From the NCBI GenBank assembly GCA_023374045.1, contig CM041779.1:273853258-273917257 (forward strand): 64,000 nucleotides of DNA. The letters run 5' to 3'. The position numbers and the translations under genes are program-made. This stretch comes from Limonium bicolor (taxonomy: Eukaryota; Streptophyta; Magnoliopsida; Caryophyllales; Plumbaginaceae). The notes under the pieces were generated by a model. The model had not been told where the DNA came from, made no database searches, and worked only from the letters and a program-made list of their open reading frames with translations. Positions 35,871 through 46,930 of the stretch are shown piece after piece. Numbering within the stretch: the first letter of the stretch is position 1; every line of letters starts with the position of its first letter.

Positions 35871-36168
35871 TTCCCCCTCGCTTGAAACTTCAGTGAGCTG
35901 GAGTTGAGAGCGCAACCAGAGAAATCGATGAGCCGAGAGGGGTTTTGTGAGCAGGTCAGCAATCTGATCATCACCGTGAAGAAAATTCACGTGTAAAGCC
36001 TTGGATGCAACACGTTCACGAACAAAATGTATGTCCAGACCAACGTGTTTGGTGTGAGTGTGAAGAATCGGGTTAACAACAAGGTAGGTGGCAGCAAGAT
36101 TATCACACCAGATTGTTGGAGCCTGCGACAAAACTCATGAAGTTCATAGAGCAAGTTTTGTATCCAGA
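35850..36168 (-). pseudogene. Copia RNase H, C-terminal part
   Basis: Frame [50 protein letters not shown] is the usual end of plant copia RNase H (IWCDN, H-x-R/K-T-KH-I-D, DxLTK). It is in a different frame from the part before it, since one base is missing near 36137. The last codons run into the 3' LTR. Confidence 0.85.
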
Positions 36169-37874
36169 TTAGTTCTGCTGCAGCAGAGGCAACAACCCTG
36201 TATTCGGCCTCTGTGGAGGACCGAGCAACTGTGGGTTGCTTCTTCGAACTCCAGGAGAGAAGAGTGGAGCCGAATATACAACATAAGCAGTTGTAGAGCG
36301 ACGATCAGAGGGATAGGAGCCCCAGTCCGCATCAGAAAAGGCAGTGAGAGTGATGTTTGGTGAATGTGGAATAAAAAGCGAAAGATGCTTGGTGCCATTG
36401 AGGTAACGGAGCACTCGTTTCAAGGTGGACCAGTGTACTTGCAAAGGTTTGTGCATATATTGACACAACTTATTAACGGCATGAGAAATATCAGGGCGGG
36501 TGAGATTCAAGTATTGCAAGCTACCAAGGAGACTACGAAAAAGGGTGTGATCAGGAAAGGGAGGACTGTCATTTGAGGAGAGATCAGTAGTAATGGAAAG
36601 AGGGGTACTGACAAGTTTACAGCCACGCATCTGTGCTTTTGTAATAAGTTCATCAATGTACTTTGTTTGAGACAGATACATACCTTTGGCTGTGCGGTGA
36701 ACTTGAATTCCCAGAAAAAAATTTAGAGAACCCAGCTGTCGAATAGGAAAGTGCGAGGATAACGAGGAGATAAATGTTTTGAGAAGTGAAGTGCTTGTCC
36801 CGGTGAGAATTATGTCATCGACATAAATCAGCAGATAAAGAAGATCAGTTCCAGAAGAGAAGATGAACAAGGAGGAGTCTGCTTTTGATTGAGTAAAACC
36901 AAGGACTAAAAGGGTATCACATAATTTGGCAAACCAGGCCCGTGGGGCCTGTTTAAGTCCGTACAAAGAGCAATAAAGCTTACAGACATGTGCAGGGCGT
37001 TGAGGATCCACAAACCCAGGTGGTTGCTTCATGTATACAGTCTCATGAAGATCACCGTGGAGAAACGCATTGGCAATATCAATCAGCTCCACTGGCCAGT
37101 TTCTCGAGACAACAAGGGACAAGATGGTTCTGATGGTGACCGGTTTTATAACCGGACTGAACGTCTCTTCATAATCGATACCGTTAGTTTGAGAATAGCC
37201 TTGAGCAACAAGACGTGCCTTGCGACGCTCAATATCCCCATTTGCAAGATATTTGGTACGTAAAATCCATTTGCACCCCAAAACATTCGCATCAGACGGA
37301 CATGGAACCAAAGACCAAGTATTGGTTCGACGTAGAGCATTATATTCATCAGTCATAGCCTGTTTCCAGCAAGGAAACTTCAAAGCTTCCTTAAAAGTGG
37401 GCATAGCAGGTGGATCAGACAACTGAGTATGCCAAGCGACAGTCCCATCAGTGTGGGTGAGAGGTTTGTAAACATGTGCCTTGCTGTGAGTAGTCATGGG
37501 GTGAGTCTGAACTGGAGGAGTAGGTGATTCGGCTGACGCAGCTGGGGTAGAGGAAGTAGTAGTGGTAGCAGGTAAAAGGGAATTATCTGTGGGAGGTGGA
37601 GTGCTGGCAGAAATTTGTGGGGAAGTAGATGGGATAGATGGTGGTGGAGAATTTGGTGGCATTGTAGGGTTAGGAAGAAGAGGAGGGGTGATTATAGTGG
37701 GAAGGGTGTAAGTGGAGGATGAGCTGTTAGAGGTGGTTGATCTTACTGCAAAGGGAAAAAGCTCTCCGCTGAAGATAGCATCTCGGGAGATATATTGTCG
37801 GCCAGTATGAATGTCCATACATATGTAACCTGTATGATGTGAGCTGTAGCCCAAAAATACGCAGAGGGTACTGC
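36169..37874 (-). pseudogene. Copia reverse transcriptase and RNase H start
   Basis: The frame begins at the insertion edge with CVFLGYSSHHTGY, the end of the copia integrase region, then GRQYISRDAIF, a Ser/Thr/Pro-rich linker (residues 36-120) and RT from about 150: WKQAMTDEYNAL, RRKARLVAQGYSQ, ETFSPVIKPVTIR, ANAFLHGDL, QPPGFVD, SLYGLKQAPRAW and the active site YVDD (344-347). RNase H follows: [16 protein letters not shown]. The frame is lost after TTAYVVY (near 36256) by a one-base deletion. Confidence 0.9.
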
Positions 37875-39556
37875 TACAGACTGTTTATTGTGAGTGGTTG
37901 GAACTAGTGTAATTTAAAACAAAAGAAAAGAAATTAAAACTCAAAATAACCGTCGGGCTGCAAACAAATCCCAGTCGTAGTAGTATAGTAAAGTGTAAGC
38001 GACTGGATATTGAACCGTGGGACTAAGGGGAATTATTAAGTACCTAAGCTTGTCACAAAAAGGGGGGATTAATTGACTTGTTTTTACAAATTAAAGGAAA
38101 GATAAAATAAACTAAGTAATATGTAAAATAAATGGGACTCTGGGTTCAGGTTAATATAATCTGCTCTTTCATGCTATGTCTACTGGTTTAATTATAATTG
38201 TTGGGCAAAATTCCTCTTATTATCTTAAGGACTAAATCATAGACTCAAAAGAACTCGTTTACCAGAAAATGCTCGGTTCTAATCCAGGTTCGAGCACAAC
38301 ACACGTAAACGGACGGTTTAGATATGAGAAATTATTTGCATCTGAAAATACTAACTTATTAAATCATAATAAGCTTTCTCCAGATTTACGGCTTAATTAA
38401 CCTGTCTATTTATCACCGGTCTGATCAAAATAGACTTTGTAAAGCATTTTAATTAATTCATGAGATTTATTAAAAAGGCGAGAGATAAGCTTTAATCGTA
38501 ACAAACTGTATTTAAATAAAACCAGTAAACATATTGCATAATTAATACAAACACATAATAACCATTCCCAGAGTATACAAATTCTAGCCTAACATATTAA
38601 ATAGATTAACAGAAACAAGAGTAGTAGAAATCATCTATAGTCACTCCTGCATTCGTTCTGCTATTTTGTATACGTAGGACTAGAGGTGGATATGGTGGAA
38701 TGAAAAGAAAACAAAATGGAGAAGACGGAGAAGAGAAATGGGATGGACGTGAGGTTTGTGGTGTAGTGTTTCGATGATGGATGATGGAAGTTTGGAAGGG
38801 GACCCTGGAGAAGATAAATGGAGCGTGGGTTTTATAGAAGAAATGAAGAGGAAGAAGACAGAGGGAACACCGCGTGAGGAATTTAAGCAGGCGCCAGATA
38901 TGTTAAATGGAGTAGATGGCTATGTTTGCAGGCGCCGAAGAAGCAACTTGGGGAAGACAGTCGGTGAAGAAAACCAGTCGCGTTAATTTCTGGATCTGGA
39001 CATTTACACGCGTCCGTGTCTGTGTCCGTCCATTTATCCATGGACACATTTCTTCTTGCTCACGTCCGCCCCTTGTCCGGCTAAATTCCCACAGACACAT
39101 TGACTGTGTCCGGCCTTTGTTCCTCGGACAAGACACGGACAGACTTACGTCCTGCCTTTGTTTCTCGGACAAGACACGGACAACACCACCCACGTCCGGC
39201 CTTCTGTCCGGCCATAACTCCACGGACGCAATTAGTCACGTCCGGCCCTTGTAATGCGGACGCAACCCGGACGCACCACGGGCGAGTTTATTTGACTCGT
39301 TTCCTTTTGTGAACTTTGACCGGCTCTAGATTCTTTGTTTGGACTCCGTTTTTCGAGCCGTTTGCGTCTATGCGTTCGTCTTTTTGTCAACTTTGCTCCC
39401 AGCTTGGTTTTCCTCATGTTTAACCAATAAATTTGTGAGATAACAATAAAACAAGAACTAGAGGAAAACTAACCAAAGTGAAGAAATAAGCAAGAAAAAG
39501 TGCTAATATAATATATGAAATACACCTATAAAACATGCTCATTTGGACACTTATCA
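37875..39556. mobile_element. 1682-bp insertion in the copia element, probable solo LTR
   Basis: ACTGC at 37870-37874 and 39557-39561 flanks it, and the copia reading frame continues across the two edges once the insert and one ACTGC are ignored. The minus-strand start TGATAAGTGTCCAAATGAGC looks like an LTR start; the other end is CTGTA. It has no coding frame. A cluster of GTCCG/CGGACA words sits at 38990-39290. Family and orientation are not settled. Confidence 0.75.
38990..39290 (+). repeat. GTCCG/CGGACA-rich cluster in the insertion
   Basis: More than ten copies of TGTCCG, CGTCCG or CGGACA occur in 300 bp, e.g. 'gtgtccggcctttg', 'ctcggacaagacacggac' and 'cacggacgc'. Downstream words (TTTGACCGG, GACTCCGTTTTTCGAG) resemble those after the chromovirus cluster (TTTTGACC, GAGCTCCGTTTTGA near 4134-4165). 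Confidence 0.65.
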
Positions 39557-41401
39557 ACTGCGAAAGGAGAGCTTATGACGATTATAAGGTCGCAAGTTTG
39601 GATAAGCTGCACACCCAAACACTCGCAGAGCGTGATAATCAGGACTTTTCTTGAAGAGAAGTTCATAGGGACTAGCATATTGAAGTGCCTGAGACGGAGT
39701 TCTGTTTAACAGATAAACACCAGTATGAAAAGCATGATTCCAAAATTTTAACGGCAAGGAGGAGTGACTCAGCATTGCCAAGCCTTTTTCAACAATTTGA
39801 CGGTGCCGATTTTCAATGCTACCATTCTGTGCGTGTGCATAAGGGCACGTGAGTCTATGATGAATTCCGTGCTTCTTAAAAAAAGGAGCAAGGGACTTGA
39901 ATTCCCCACCACCGTCAGTCTGAACTGATTGAATAAGAACACCAAACTGAGTTTGAACAAATGTATGAAAAGCCGTAACAAGTTGGGCAACATCACCCTT
40001 ACAAGATATGGTAAAAATCCATATATATTTCGTATAATCATCTAATATGGACAGGTAATATTTACTGCCATCTGTACCAATAACAGGAGCTGGGCCCCAT
40101 ACATCCATGTAGATAAGAGAAAAAGGCCTGGTACTAACAGAATTTGAACGATAATGTGGCAGAGAATGACTCTTGCCATCACAACAACTAGAACAGAAAA
40201 TATCAGCTGATTCTTTATTTGTGGGTAACTGAAATTTGTTTAGGGTATATTTGGTGATTTGTTTGCCCGGGTGCCCAAGGTGAAGATGCCACCGATGAGG
40301 ACTGATTTTGACGGTGGAGTAGGCTGTTGTAGGAGATGTAACCTGACTGTCAAAGTGATATAGGCCATCCTTAATGCCGCCTTGAAGAAGAGTGATCCTG
40401 GTGGCCAAATCCTTCACCAAGAAACATGTGGGGTGAAATTCAAATAGGACATTATTGTCAGTGCAAAATTGGCGAACAGATAGGAGGTTTTTTGTAATCA
40501 AAGGCACATGTAAGAGATGAGATAAAAGAAACTGTTTATCAGAAACAGAAATAGAAGTCGTTCCTCCATAATACGGTTGATGACTGATATTCAGATTCGA
40601 GATATCATTAGTGAAATGATCTGAGGCTGCCGTGTCAGGGTACCAAGATGTGCAGCTTGGTGTAGATCCGGCAGTGTTATCAGCATTAGTGTAGTTGGCT
40701 TTGTATTTAGGTGATCCAGAACTTTGATAGCTATGGTTAAAACGATGATAACATGACTTGGCAGCATGCCCAGGCTTATCACATATTTGACAGATTTCAC
40801 GTAGATCTGGCTTACCATTGAAGAAGGTAGGTGAATTTCTACCGCCGCGACCTCTTCCTCTATTATCATAGCCGCCCCGATAACCACGCCCCCTCAGAGA
40901 TCGACCTCCTCCATTGCCTCTTCCTTTTCCTCCAGAGGTTTGAACATTGGTGTTATTAGCTGAAATAGAGGAGGACTCAAGTAGATCTGTGGTTTTTCTA
41001 GTCAAGCGACTCTGAAAATTCAGCAGTTGACTGTAAACATGGGAGGAAGAGAAAGATTGAGACAAAAGAAGAGTAGCTATGGTTTCATATTCTGAGGGAA
41101 GGCCATGTATGAGGCAAACGTTGAAATCATTGTCGGAGATGGGAAAACCGGCTGCGGCTAGGGCTGTAGAAACAGATCTAGCCCCATTGTAAAAAGTTTG
41201 AATATCATCTGCCCCTTTTTTAATAGAGAATAGCTGAAATTTCAACTGCTGAGCTCTAGCAATGGATTGAGAAGAAAAATTTTCAGACAAGATATTCCAG
41301 ATCTGAAGAGCGGTAGTGCAACTCGTAACCTGTCCAAGGACCTGATCTGAGAGAGAACTGGTGAGTATAGCAAACACCATCTGATCTCGCCATTGATACA
41401 C
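39554..41401 (-). pseudogene. Copia Gag, protease and integrase
   Basis: A 615-codon frame. Residues 1-200 are copia Gag (UBN2 type) with a Gly/Arg-rich tail (157-188); the knuckle is CQICDKPGHAAKSC (204-217). The protease motif is DTAAS at 256-260. The pre-integrase HxxxH-CxxC zone includes WHLHLGHPG (371-379) and CSSCCDGKSH. The integrase triad is D433 (MDVWGP), D496 (QTDGGGEF) and E530 (NGSIENRHR). It ends RHKLSFRS, where the 1.7-kb insertion lies. The Gag start is upstream (ATG at about 41627-41629) but frames are broken between there and 41401. Confidence 0.9.
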
Positions 41402-41629
41402 TTTTCTGGAGCCAGTGAAGTTCCATCGATGAATTCACTTAAGCCATTCGCAATGATGAAGGGTTCAAGTTGAATGCGCCATGTAGTATAGTTGTCGCCA
41501 GTTAATTTGCTAAAATTAGCTGCTGGACTAATGAGGTTGGGAATAATTTTGGTTTCAGTGGTGGTTTTAGCGGTGGTGTTTTGTTAGAGAGGAGGTGTTT
41601 CCATCGGAGTTTGTTGAGCTGTTAGTCAT
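41402..41629 (-). pseudogene. Copia Gag N-terminus, frameshifted
   Basis: From the ATG at 41627-41629 the first frame (MTNSSTNSDGN) closes early. In another frame the usual copia start is readable: LTGDNYTTWRIQLEP and NGLSEFIDGT. A short deletion seems to join this to VYQWRDQ at 41401. So at least two changes separate the start from the main Gag frame. Confidence 0.75.
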
Positions 41630-41657
41630 TGATAGAGGAGAAAGAGCTCCTCATTCA

Positions 41658-41669
41658 GCTCTGATACCA
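41658..41669 (-). promoter_or_regulatory. Primer-binding site of the copia element
   Basis: TGGTATCAGAGC on the minus strand, next to the end of the 5' LTR at 41670; it fits initiator-Met tRNA, the usual copia primer. Confidence 0.85.
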
Positions 41670-41863
41670 CACGGAAACGTATAGAGAGTATTTGAATCTA
41701 CTGTTCATTGATGATTCTAAGTATATACAAACAATCTCAATACATGTATACTTATAGTAAAACGGTTTGATACTAGAAGCTTCTAACACCGTAAGATAAA
41801 GGCATAAGGAATTTTATATAGGCTGGGCTTAACATCATGGGCCTATGGGCTGTTACACTTGTA
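41670..41863 (-). repeat. 5' LTR of the copia element
   Basis: Matches 35677-35870 except for four bases, two of them in the last five (CCGTG here for CTGTA in the other, minus-strand reading). Confidence 0.85.
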
Positions 41864-41868
41864 CCCCT

Positions 41869-43295
41869 CCTCTGTTGACGTCATTTTTGCAAACCCATTG
41901 GTCGAACTGCTCGCCGTCATTCTTCTCTTCATTAAAGGTGTATCATCAACCCAACTGGCATACCGACGTTAATTTTGCTCCCGACCTGGAGAACAAAGGA
42001 ATAACATGTTCTCGTCTCTGTCATTCTTACACAACGGTGATTTTGCTCCCGACCTGGAGAACAAGGAATAACATGTTCTCGTCTCTGTCATTCTTACACA
42101 ACGGTGATTTTGCTTCCGACCTGGAGAACAAGGAATAGCATGCACTGCGCTTTCACTTCCTTCAACCGAACAACGAGAACCATACTACACTCTCTTCACT
42201 TCTTCTATACCCATCAATCAACAAGGAGCATCATGCTCATGATCATCTTCATTTTCTCGCTCACGGTAATCTGGCAACCAGGCTGGTGAAACAATGAACA
42301 TTTTCTCTGCTTCATCTTCATTCTCTTCTCACGTTAAAGAGGAATATACAGACTCTGCATCTTCAGTTCTTCTTACATGCGCACAAAGGAGTATACACCT
42401 CAGCTCCCTTCATTCTCTTCTACACAATGGAGATACATGCTCTACTTGGGAAGAAGAGACAGTGTGCTCCACCGCCATGTTCACCACCATGCTCATTCTC
42501 TTTATCGGTAATTTTACAACCTAGTAGCACACATCTCCTTCATTCTCTTCAAAACCCAGAACAAGCAACACACATGCCCTGTGCTTCACTCACCCTTTTT
42601 GCAAACCGACTGGTGAACAAGGAGCGTACATACTCATCTCCTTCATTCTCTTCAAACCAACATACGAACAGGAAACACACTACTCTGCACCTTTTTTCAT
42701 GACATTGACTAGTAAATAGCACACAAACGATACGCCCTCCTCAGCCTCTTCAACGAGCCAACTCTATGCCTCAATCTTCTCTTCACCCACATTGTTTTGT
42801 AGCTTAAACTGGCGAACAGGACCACACAGCCCTACACTTGGTTCATTCTCTTCATACACGGTACATTTGCAACCTACTGGATGAACGAGGAGCATACCGG
42901 CATGAACAAGGAGCATACATGCTTTACGTTGTCACTTTCTCCTCCCCAGATCACAAGCACTGGTGAAGACAGGAACATACATGCTACGGCCTCTTGGTGA
43001 ACCAGAAGCATACATGCCAGTCTCTTCGTTCTCTTCAACCCATTGACGATGGTGATTTTGCAACTCAGCTGGAGAACAAGGAACGCACATGTTCCACTGC
43101 TTCTTCATGTCGTTCTCTTTACCACCGATAATTTTGCAACCCACTGGTGAGCAAAGAACGTATGCTCGGGTTATTTCAAGCTCTTCACTCACAAAGGATT
43201 TGCAACCCAGTGGTAGTAGTAAAAAAATGGCGGACAAGGAGCATCATGCTCCAACTACTTCGTTCTCATCACGCGAGTGAGGAACCTACGTGCTC
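41869..43295 (+). repeat. Degenerate long-unit tandem array in T
   Basis: Units of some 60-90 bp share TTTTGCAACCCACTGGTGAA, CAAGGAGCATACATGCTC and TTCATTCTCTTCA. Two and a half units at 41971-42140 are nearly identical with a 67-68-bp period (GATTTTGCTCCCGACCTGGA, GAACAAGGAATA, ACATGTTCTCGTCTCTGTC). Other units have drifted. Matching words are in the minus T copy at 8986-9145. Confidence 0.7.
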
Positions 43296-43861
43296 TGCCT
43301 GAGAAAACGCACGCCGACGAACAGATGCCAAGCCCATCATGGTTTCCATTTTGTTATCGAGTTTACACCCAGTTCGAACTCCATTCGTTTCTTTCCCCGT
43401 TGAAATTTAGTCATCTAATCTTGGAAGGTAAGGGAGTACTGTCTTGGCTTTGCGTGTTTCTGGTTATCATCTTTTGTTTTGCTTCATACGTTCTCCGATC
43501 TGAATGTCTGGTCGATTATCTCTGCACTTTGAATGACCACGGTGGGTAAAATGTTGCATCTGAGCTAACTTTATGTCTCCATCTTTATTTTGCTAAGCTC
43601 TAACCGATTGACTGCTATATTTGGTTGGTGTCTTCTAGTTTCTTTCTTTTATTTGTTTCTTCGCAGCTGAAGTACCGATATGCTTCTAGCGGTTCCGCAA
43701 TATCCCACTCTTTTGGGTCCGATCCATGACAAACAGAATCAGCTCTGGTCTTCCTTTAATTCGAAGAATGTCTACATCTCATAACATCGGTTTGATATAT
43801 TGACTATTCATTTACAAATTGATGTACTCTGTTGATTATTCTACCAGCCTCGTGTGCTCTT
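43296..43861 (+). other. T interior before the LINE
   Basis: AT-rich, no gene recognised. It ends with CCTCGTGTGCTCTT (43848-43861), the left copy of the LINE target duplication. Confidence 0.45.
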
Positions 43862-43891
43862 TTTTTTTTGGAAGAACATTGTGACCATATA

Positions 43892-44464
43892 TTAAAAATA
43901 ACCATGCTTAAGGGAGGAACCCTCATGCCATGCTAGTTCCATATCTAGTTTACAAGCCAAAATAATATTAGGGGGAATATGCTCCCCCAACCACACCCGG
44001 TTACTCTCAACACAGGGGTTCCCCAAATTACAAATAATCTTAGTCAGATATTTGTTGTACGAAAGAGAATCACTCCTAATAATACTAGCAAAATTAGAGA
44101 GTAGTCCTCTCACCATCAAGATATCCTCCCAACTGGCATTGGGTCTTATGATATCTCCCAAATTGAGTACATCCTCATAATATTTATCAACTGATTCAAA
44201 ACAAATGCTATGGCTACCCACCGAGATAGCAAGCTCCATGGCAATTCTTTTTGCTTTAATATCAGCATACTGCACATTACTAGTGCTGGAAATTCTTCGA
44301 TTGAAAACTAGAATAGGCAAACCTCGATCGTCTCGGATGATACCGGCTATGATCCGGTCACCATAACGACTAGCAAGCATACCCGTACCAATGCTATGAT
44401 AGCCCGACGAAGGAGGATGCCAAATCGTAGGAGAATAGATATAAGAGGGAACCTTCATCACCAA
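43892..44464 (-). pseudogene. LINE RNase H-like domain
   Basis: The frame contains GTGMLASRYGDRIIAGIIRD, SNVQYADIKAKRIAMELA and ICFESVDKYYEDVLN, the RVT_3 (RNase H-like) pattern at the C-terminus of plant L1 LINEs. Expected acidic residues are partly replaced (ESVD where ESD is usual), so activity is doubtful. It ends just before the poly(A). Confidence 0.75.
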
Positions 44465-44473
44465 AAGATAAGC

Positions 44474-44817
44474 TTAAGTAAAGGAGTTATTTACCTCGAC
44501 TTCTTTCCACCAAGATAGTTCTGGATTATGCTTGACTTTATTCCTCGAAGCATATATAACCCAAAGCTTATTAGCTATATGAGATAGCTTCTTCACACTC
44601 CACACCTCAGACATCCGAAAAAACCAGTCCAACATACCATCCACATTATTAGGAATATCATTCACATCCACCAAGCCCCTCCATATATCTTTAACAGCAC
44701 AACAAAAGAAGAAGCAATGCGCCAAGTTGTCCTTATCCCCACAGAAGAAACACTTGGAATCACCCCCAATCCGTCAGCCAGATTATCCTGACAAGGGATA
44801 ATATTTCCCAAGAACTT
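44474..44817 (-). pseudogene. LINE zf-RVT region, frameshifted
   Basis: The zinc-binding region of plant LINEs is readable in pieces: one frame gives SKCFFCGDKDN-like residues and the next gives LAHCFFFCCAVKDIWRGL and ANKLWVIYASRNKVKHN. At least one frameshift separates this from RT. zf-RVT domains typically link RT to RNase H in these elements. Confidence 0.75.
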
Positions 44818-46100
44818 CTAGAGATTAAGTTTTACTCTAGGGCAGCAAATGGAACTTGTGAGCTTCTTCCCAATCCTACCAATGGAGAGGGGAGGATTGG
44901 AGGAGCTTTCCACCCCTATTTCTTTTACCAGGAAGAGATAAGCTGATTTGACAGAGAACTTATTATCTTTGGAAAAAGCCCAGGTCCACTGATTAGAAAT
45001 ATCCAAGTCATGAGAAATAGAAGACAAAGAGTCATCCCCAATAGATGGTAGAGGCCGAGCTCCTTCTCTGAGCAAGTCTAAGACCGAAGAGATAGACTTC
45101 CAGATGGGGCTACCTTTATTCGAAGGGTAGCACTCACAAATATTGGTGTCAGGGTAATAGAGCTGATTCAAAACTTGAGCTACTAAAGACCCCGGGCAGG
45201 AAAGTAATCTCCAAAGCTGTTTAACCAAAAGAGCTTTATTGAAATTTTCCACTTCTCTGAAACCAAGGCCTCCTTGGTCCGAAGTGTCACACACCTTAGA
45301 CCATTTAGTCCAGTGGAGAGCTTTTTTGTCGACTTTCCCACTCCACCAGAAGGAGGAGAAGGCTGAATTGAGTTTCGCAATAATACCCTTGGGAAGAGCA
45401 AATAGGGACATGGTGTAGTTGGGAATAGACTGGAGAACACTAGACACCATGACGGATCTAGCTGCTTGTGCCATAGGTTTAGTCCAACTGGAGACCCTTT
45501 TATGAACGGATTCGATAAGATAGGTAAAGAGATCATGTTTTCTCCTACCTATCTTGAGGGGAAGGCCCAGGTATTTGGAGAAGCAAGACACCTCTTGCAC
45601 ATTCAGAAGGCTGGAGAGATTATCTTTAATGGGGAGAGATAATCTTTTGCTAAACACCAATTCAGATTTGAGATGATTGATTTTGTGGCCGGAGGCTCGA
45701 AGGAATTTTGTGAGAATATGGTTTAGGCGGGAGATATTACTGGGATCGGCTTTACCAAAAAGGAGAAGGTCATCAGCAAAGGCTAGGTGAGATATAGACG
45801 GGCAGAGGGGGGAAAGCTTGATACCATGGAAATCTCCATTAATATCAGACTTATTAAGGAGACTAGACAAGGCTTCCTAAGCCAATATGAATAGAAAGGG
45901 AGAAAGAGGGTCTCCCTGTCTAATGCCCCTAGACTGGTCGAAAGAGTTACCTGGCTTGCCGTTGATGAGGATAGCACATCTGACTGAGCGAACACAAATC
46001 ATAACTGGAGTAATCCAAAGAGAAGGGAAGCCCATGGAAGTGAGAACATCTTGGAGGAAGCTCCACTCTAATCTGTCATAGGCCTTGCTGAAGTCCACCT
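44818..46100 (-). pseudogene. LINE reverse transcriptase, partial
   Basis: Motifs in order: [44 protein letters not shown] (active site FADD), SGHKINHLKSELVFS, CFSKYLGLPLKIGRRK, KTPM-like SWTKPMAQAARSVMVSS and WGG-like CDTSDQGGLGFREVENFN. These are plant L1 RT motifs. A TAG at 45877-45879 lies between FILA and EALSS in an otherwise unbroken frame. The frame closes at 44818 in the linker before the zinc domain. Confidence 0.9.
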
Positions 46101-46111
46101 CATGTGCTCTT

Positions 46112-46539
46112 GAAACATCAAACTTGGGTTCATGTTCTGGAAATGCGTTTGCTACCATTCATCTCTGGGTTATTTTGACATCCTTCCTTGTCCTTATTGT
46201 CAATCGGGGTAAATTTGCCCCCAATGACTTTTGCTTCTGATGGTTTTAGTCCTGAACCTTGCTCTGCTACACATTTCATCGTAGGTTGAGTAAAAATATT
46301 GGTCTACCTCATGTTTTCATTATTTTTACTGGACATGAGTGTGGAAACACAATTTTTCTCTACTGTCAGTGTTGATTTTAAAATCTTGAATGCTCGATTT
46401 GATCTATTATGTGGTGGCATAAAGTTTCTTGGAAGTGCACCTATTCCATTTGCTACCCACACAGCTTATGGTTCAGTTTGTTTGATATGTGATTAAGTTA
46501 AGAGAACATAACTCACTGTTGCTGCTGTTGGCATCTCAT
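46112..46539 (+). other. T interior after the LINE
   Basis: Continuation of T; no gene recognised. Confidence 0.4.
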
Positions 46540-46930
46540 TGAATTCAGAGAACAAATTTTGATGTTGCTGTTTTATTTCTTTATTTACTGTCGATACAGT
46601 TTGTTCGATTGTTGCTGCTGTTGATATTTAGTTCATTGACAAAAAAAATTTCACTGCCGGTGTTGTTTTTTCCACTACTGGTGTTGCTGGTTCCATACTG
46701 CTACTGCTGTTATTGATATTCAAAGACAAGTGCACTGCTGATGTTGTTTTCCCACTGTTGATGCTGTTTGAATGAATATTACGGCTACTATTGATATTTA
46801 ATTACATGAAAAACAAGTTCGTTGCTACTGTTGTTCGTTTGTTGCTGCTGATGTCTTTTTATTATCGATGTTGCTACCAATATTTTGCATCAAATGCAAA
46901 ACAAGTTCATTGCCCCAGCTATTTGTCAAT
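46540..46930 (+). repeat. Degenerate repeat rich in GTTGCTGCTGTTGAT
   Basis: Units of about 80-100 bp with GTTGCTGCTGTTGATATTTA, ACAAGTTCATTGC and a run of GATGTTG/CTGTTG words. It was not clearly found in the minus T copy. Confidence 0.6.

Larger units (their letters stand above)
35677..41863 (-). mobile_element. Ty1/copia retrotransposon, broken
   Basis: Two 194-bp direct LTRs (35677-35870 and 41670-41863) differ at four positions, about 2 percent. CCCCT lies at 35672-35676 and 41864-41868, a five-base target duplication. Between them on the minus strand are PBS, Gag, protease, integrase, RT and RNase H in copia order, then a purine-rich tract. A 1682-bp insertion with its own duplication splits integrase from RT, and Gag and RNase H carry frameshifts. 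LTR termini are TACA...TGTA, not TG...CA. Confidence 0.9.
43862..46097 (-). mobile_element. L1-type LINE, 5'-truncated, with poly(A)
   Basis: CCTC[G/A]TGTGCTCTT flanks both sides (43848-43861 and 46098-46111), a 14-bp target duplication with one change. The minus-strand 3' end has an A run (complement of the T run at 43861-43870). The element begins inside the RT domain, so ORF1, the endonuclease and the first part of RT are missing, as usual for LINEs that stop copying early. The visible order is RT, CCHC-like zf-RVT, RNase H. Confidence 0.85.

Noticed and set aside
45887..46081. Plus-strand frame opposite the LINE RT
   Set aside because: Shadow of the RT coding strand.
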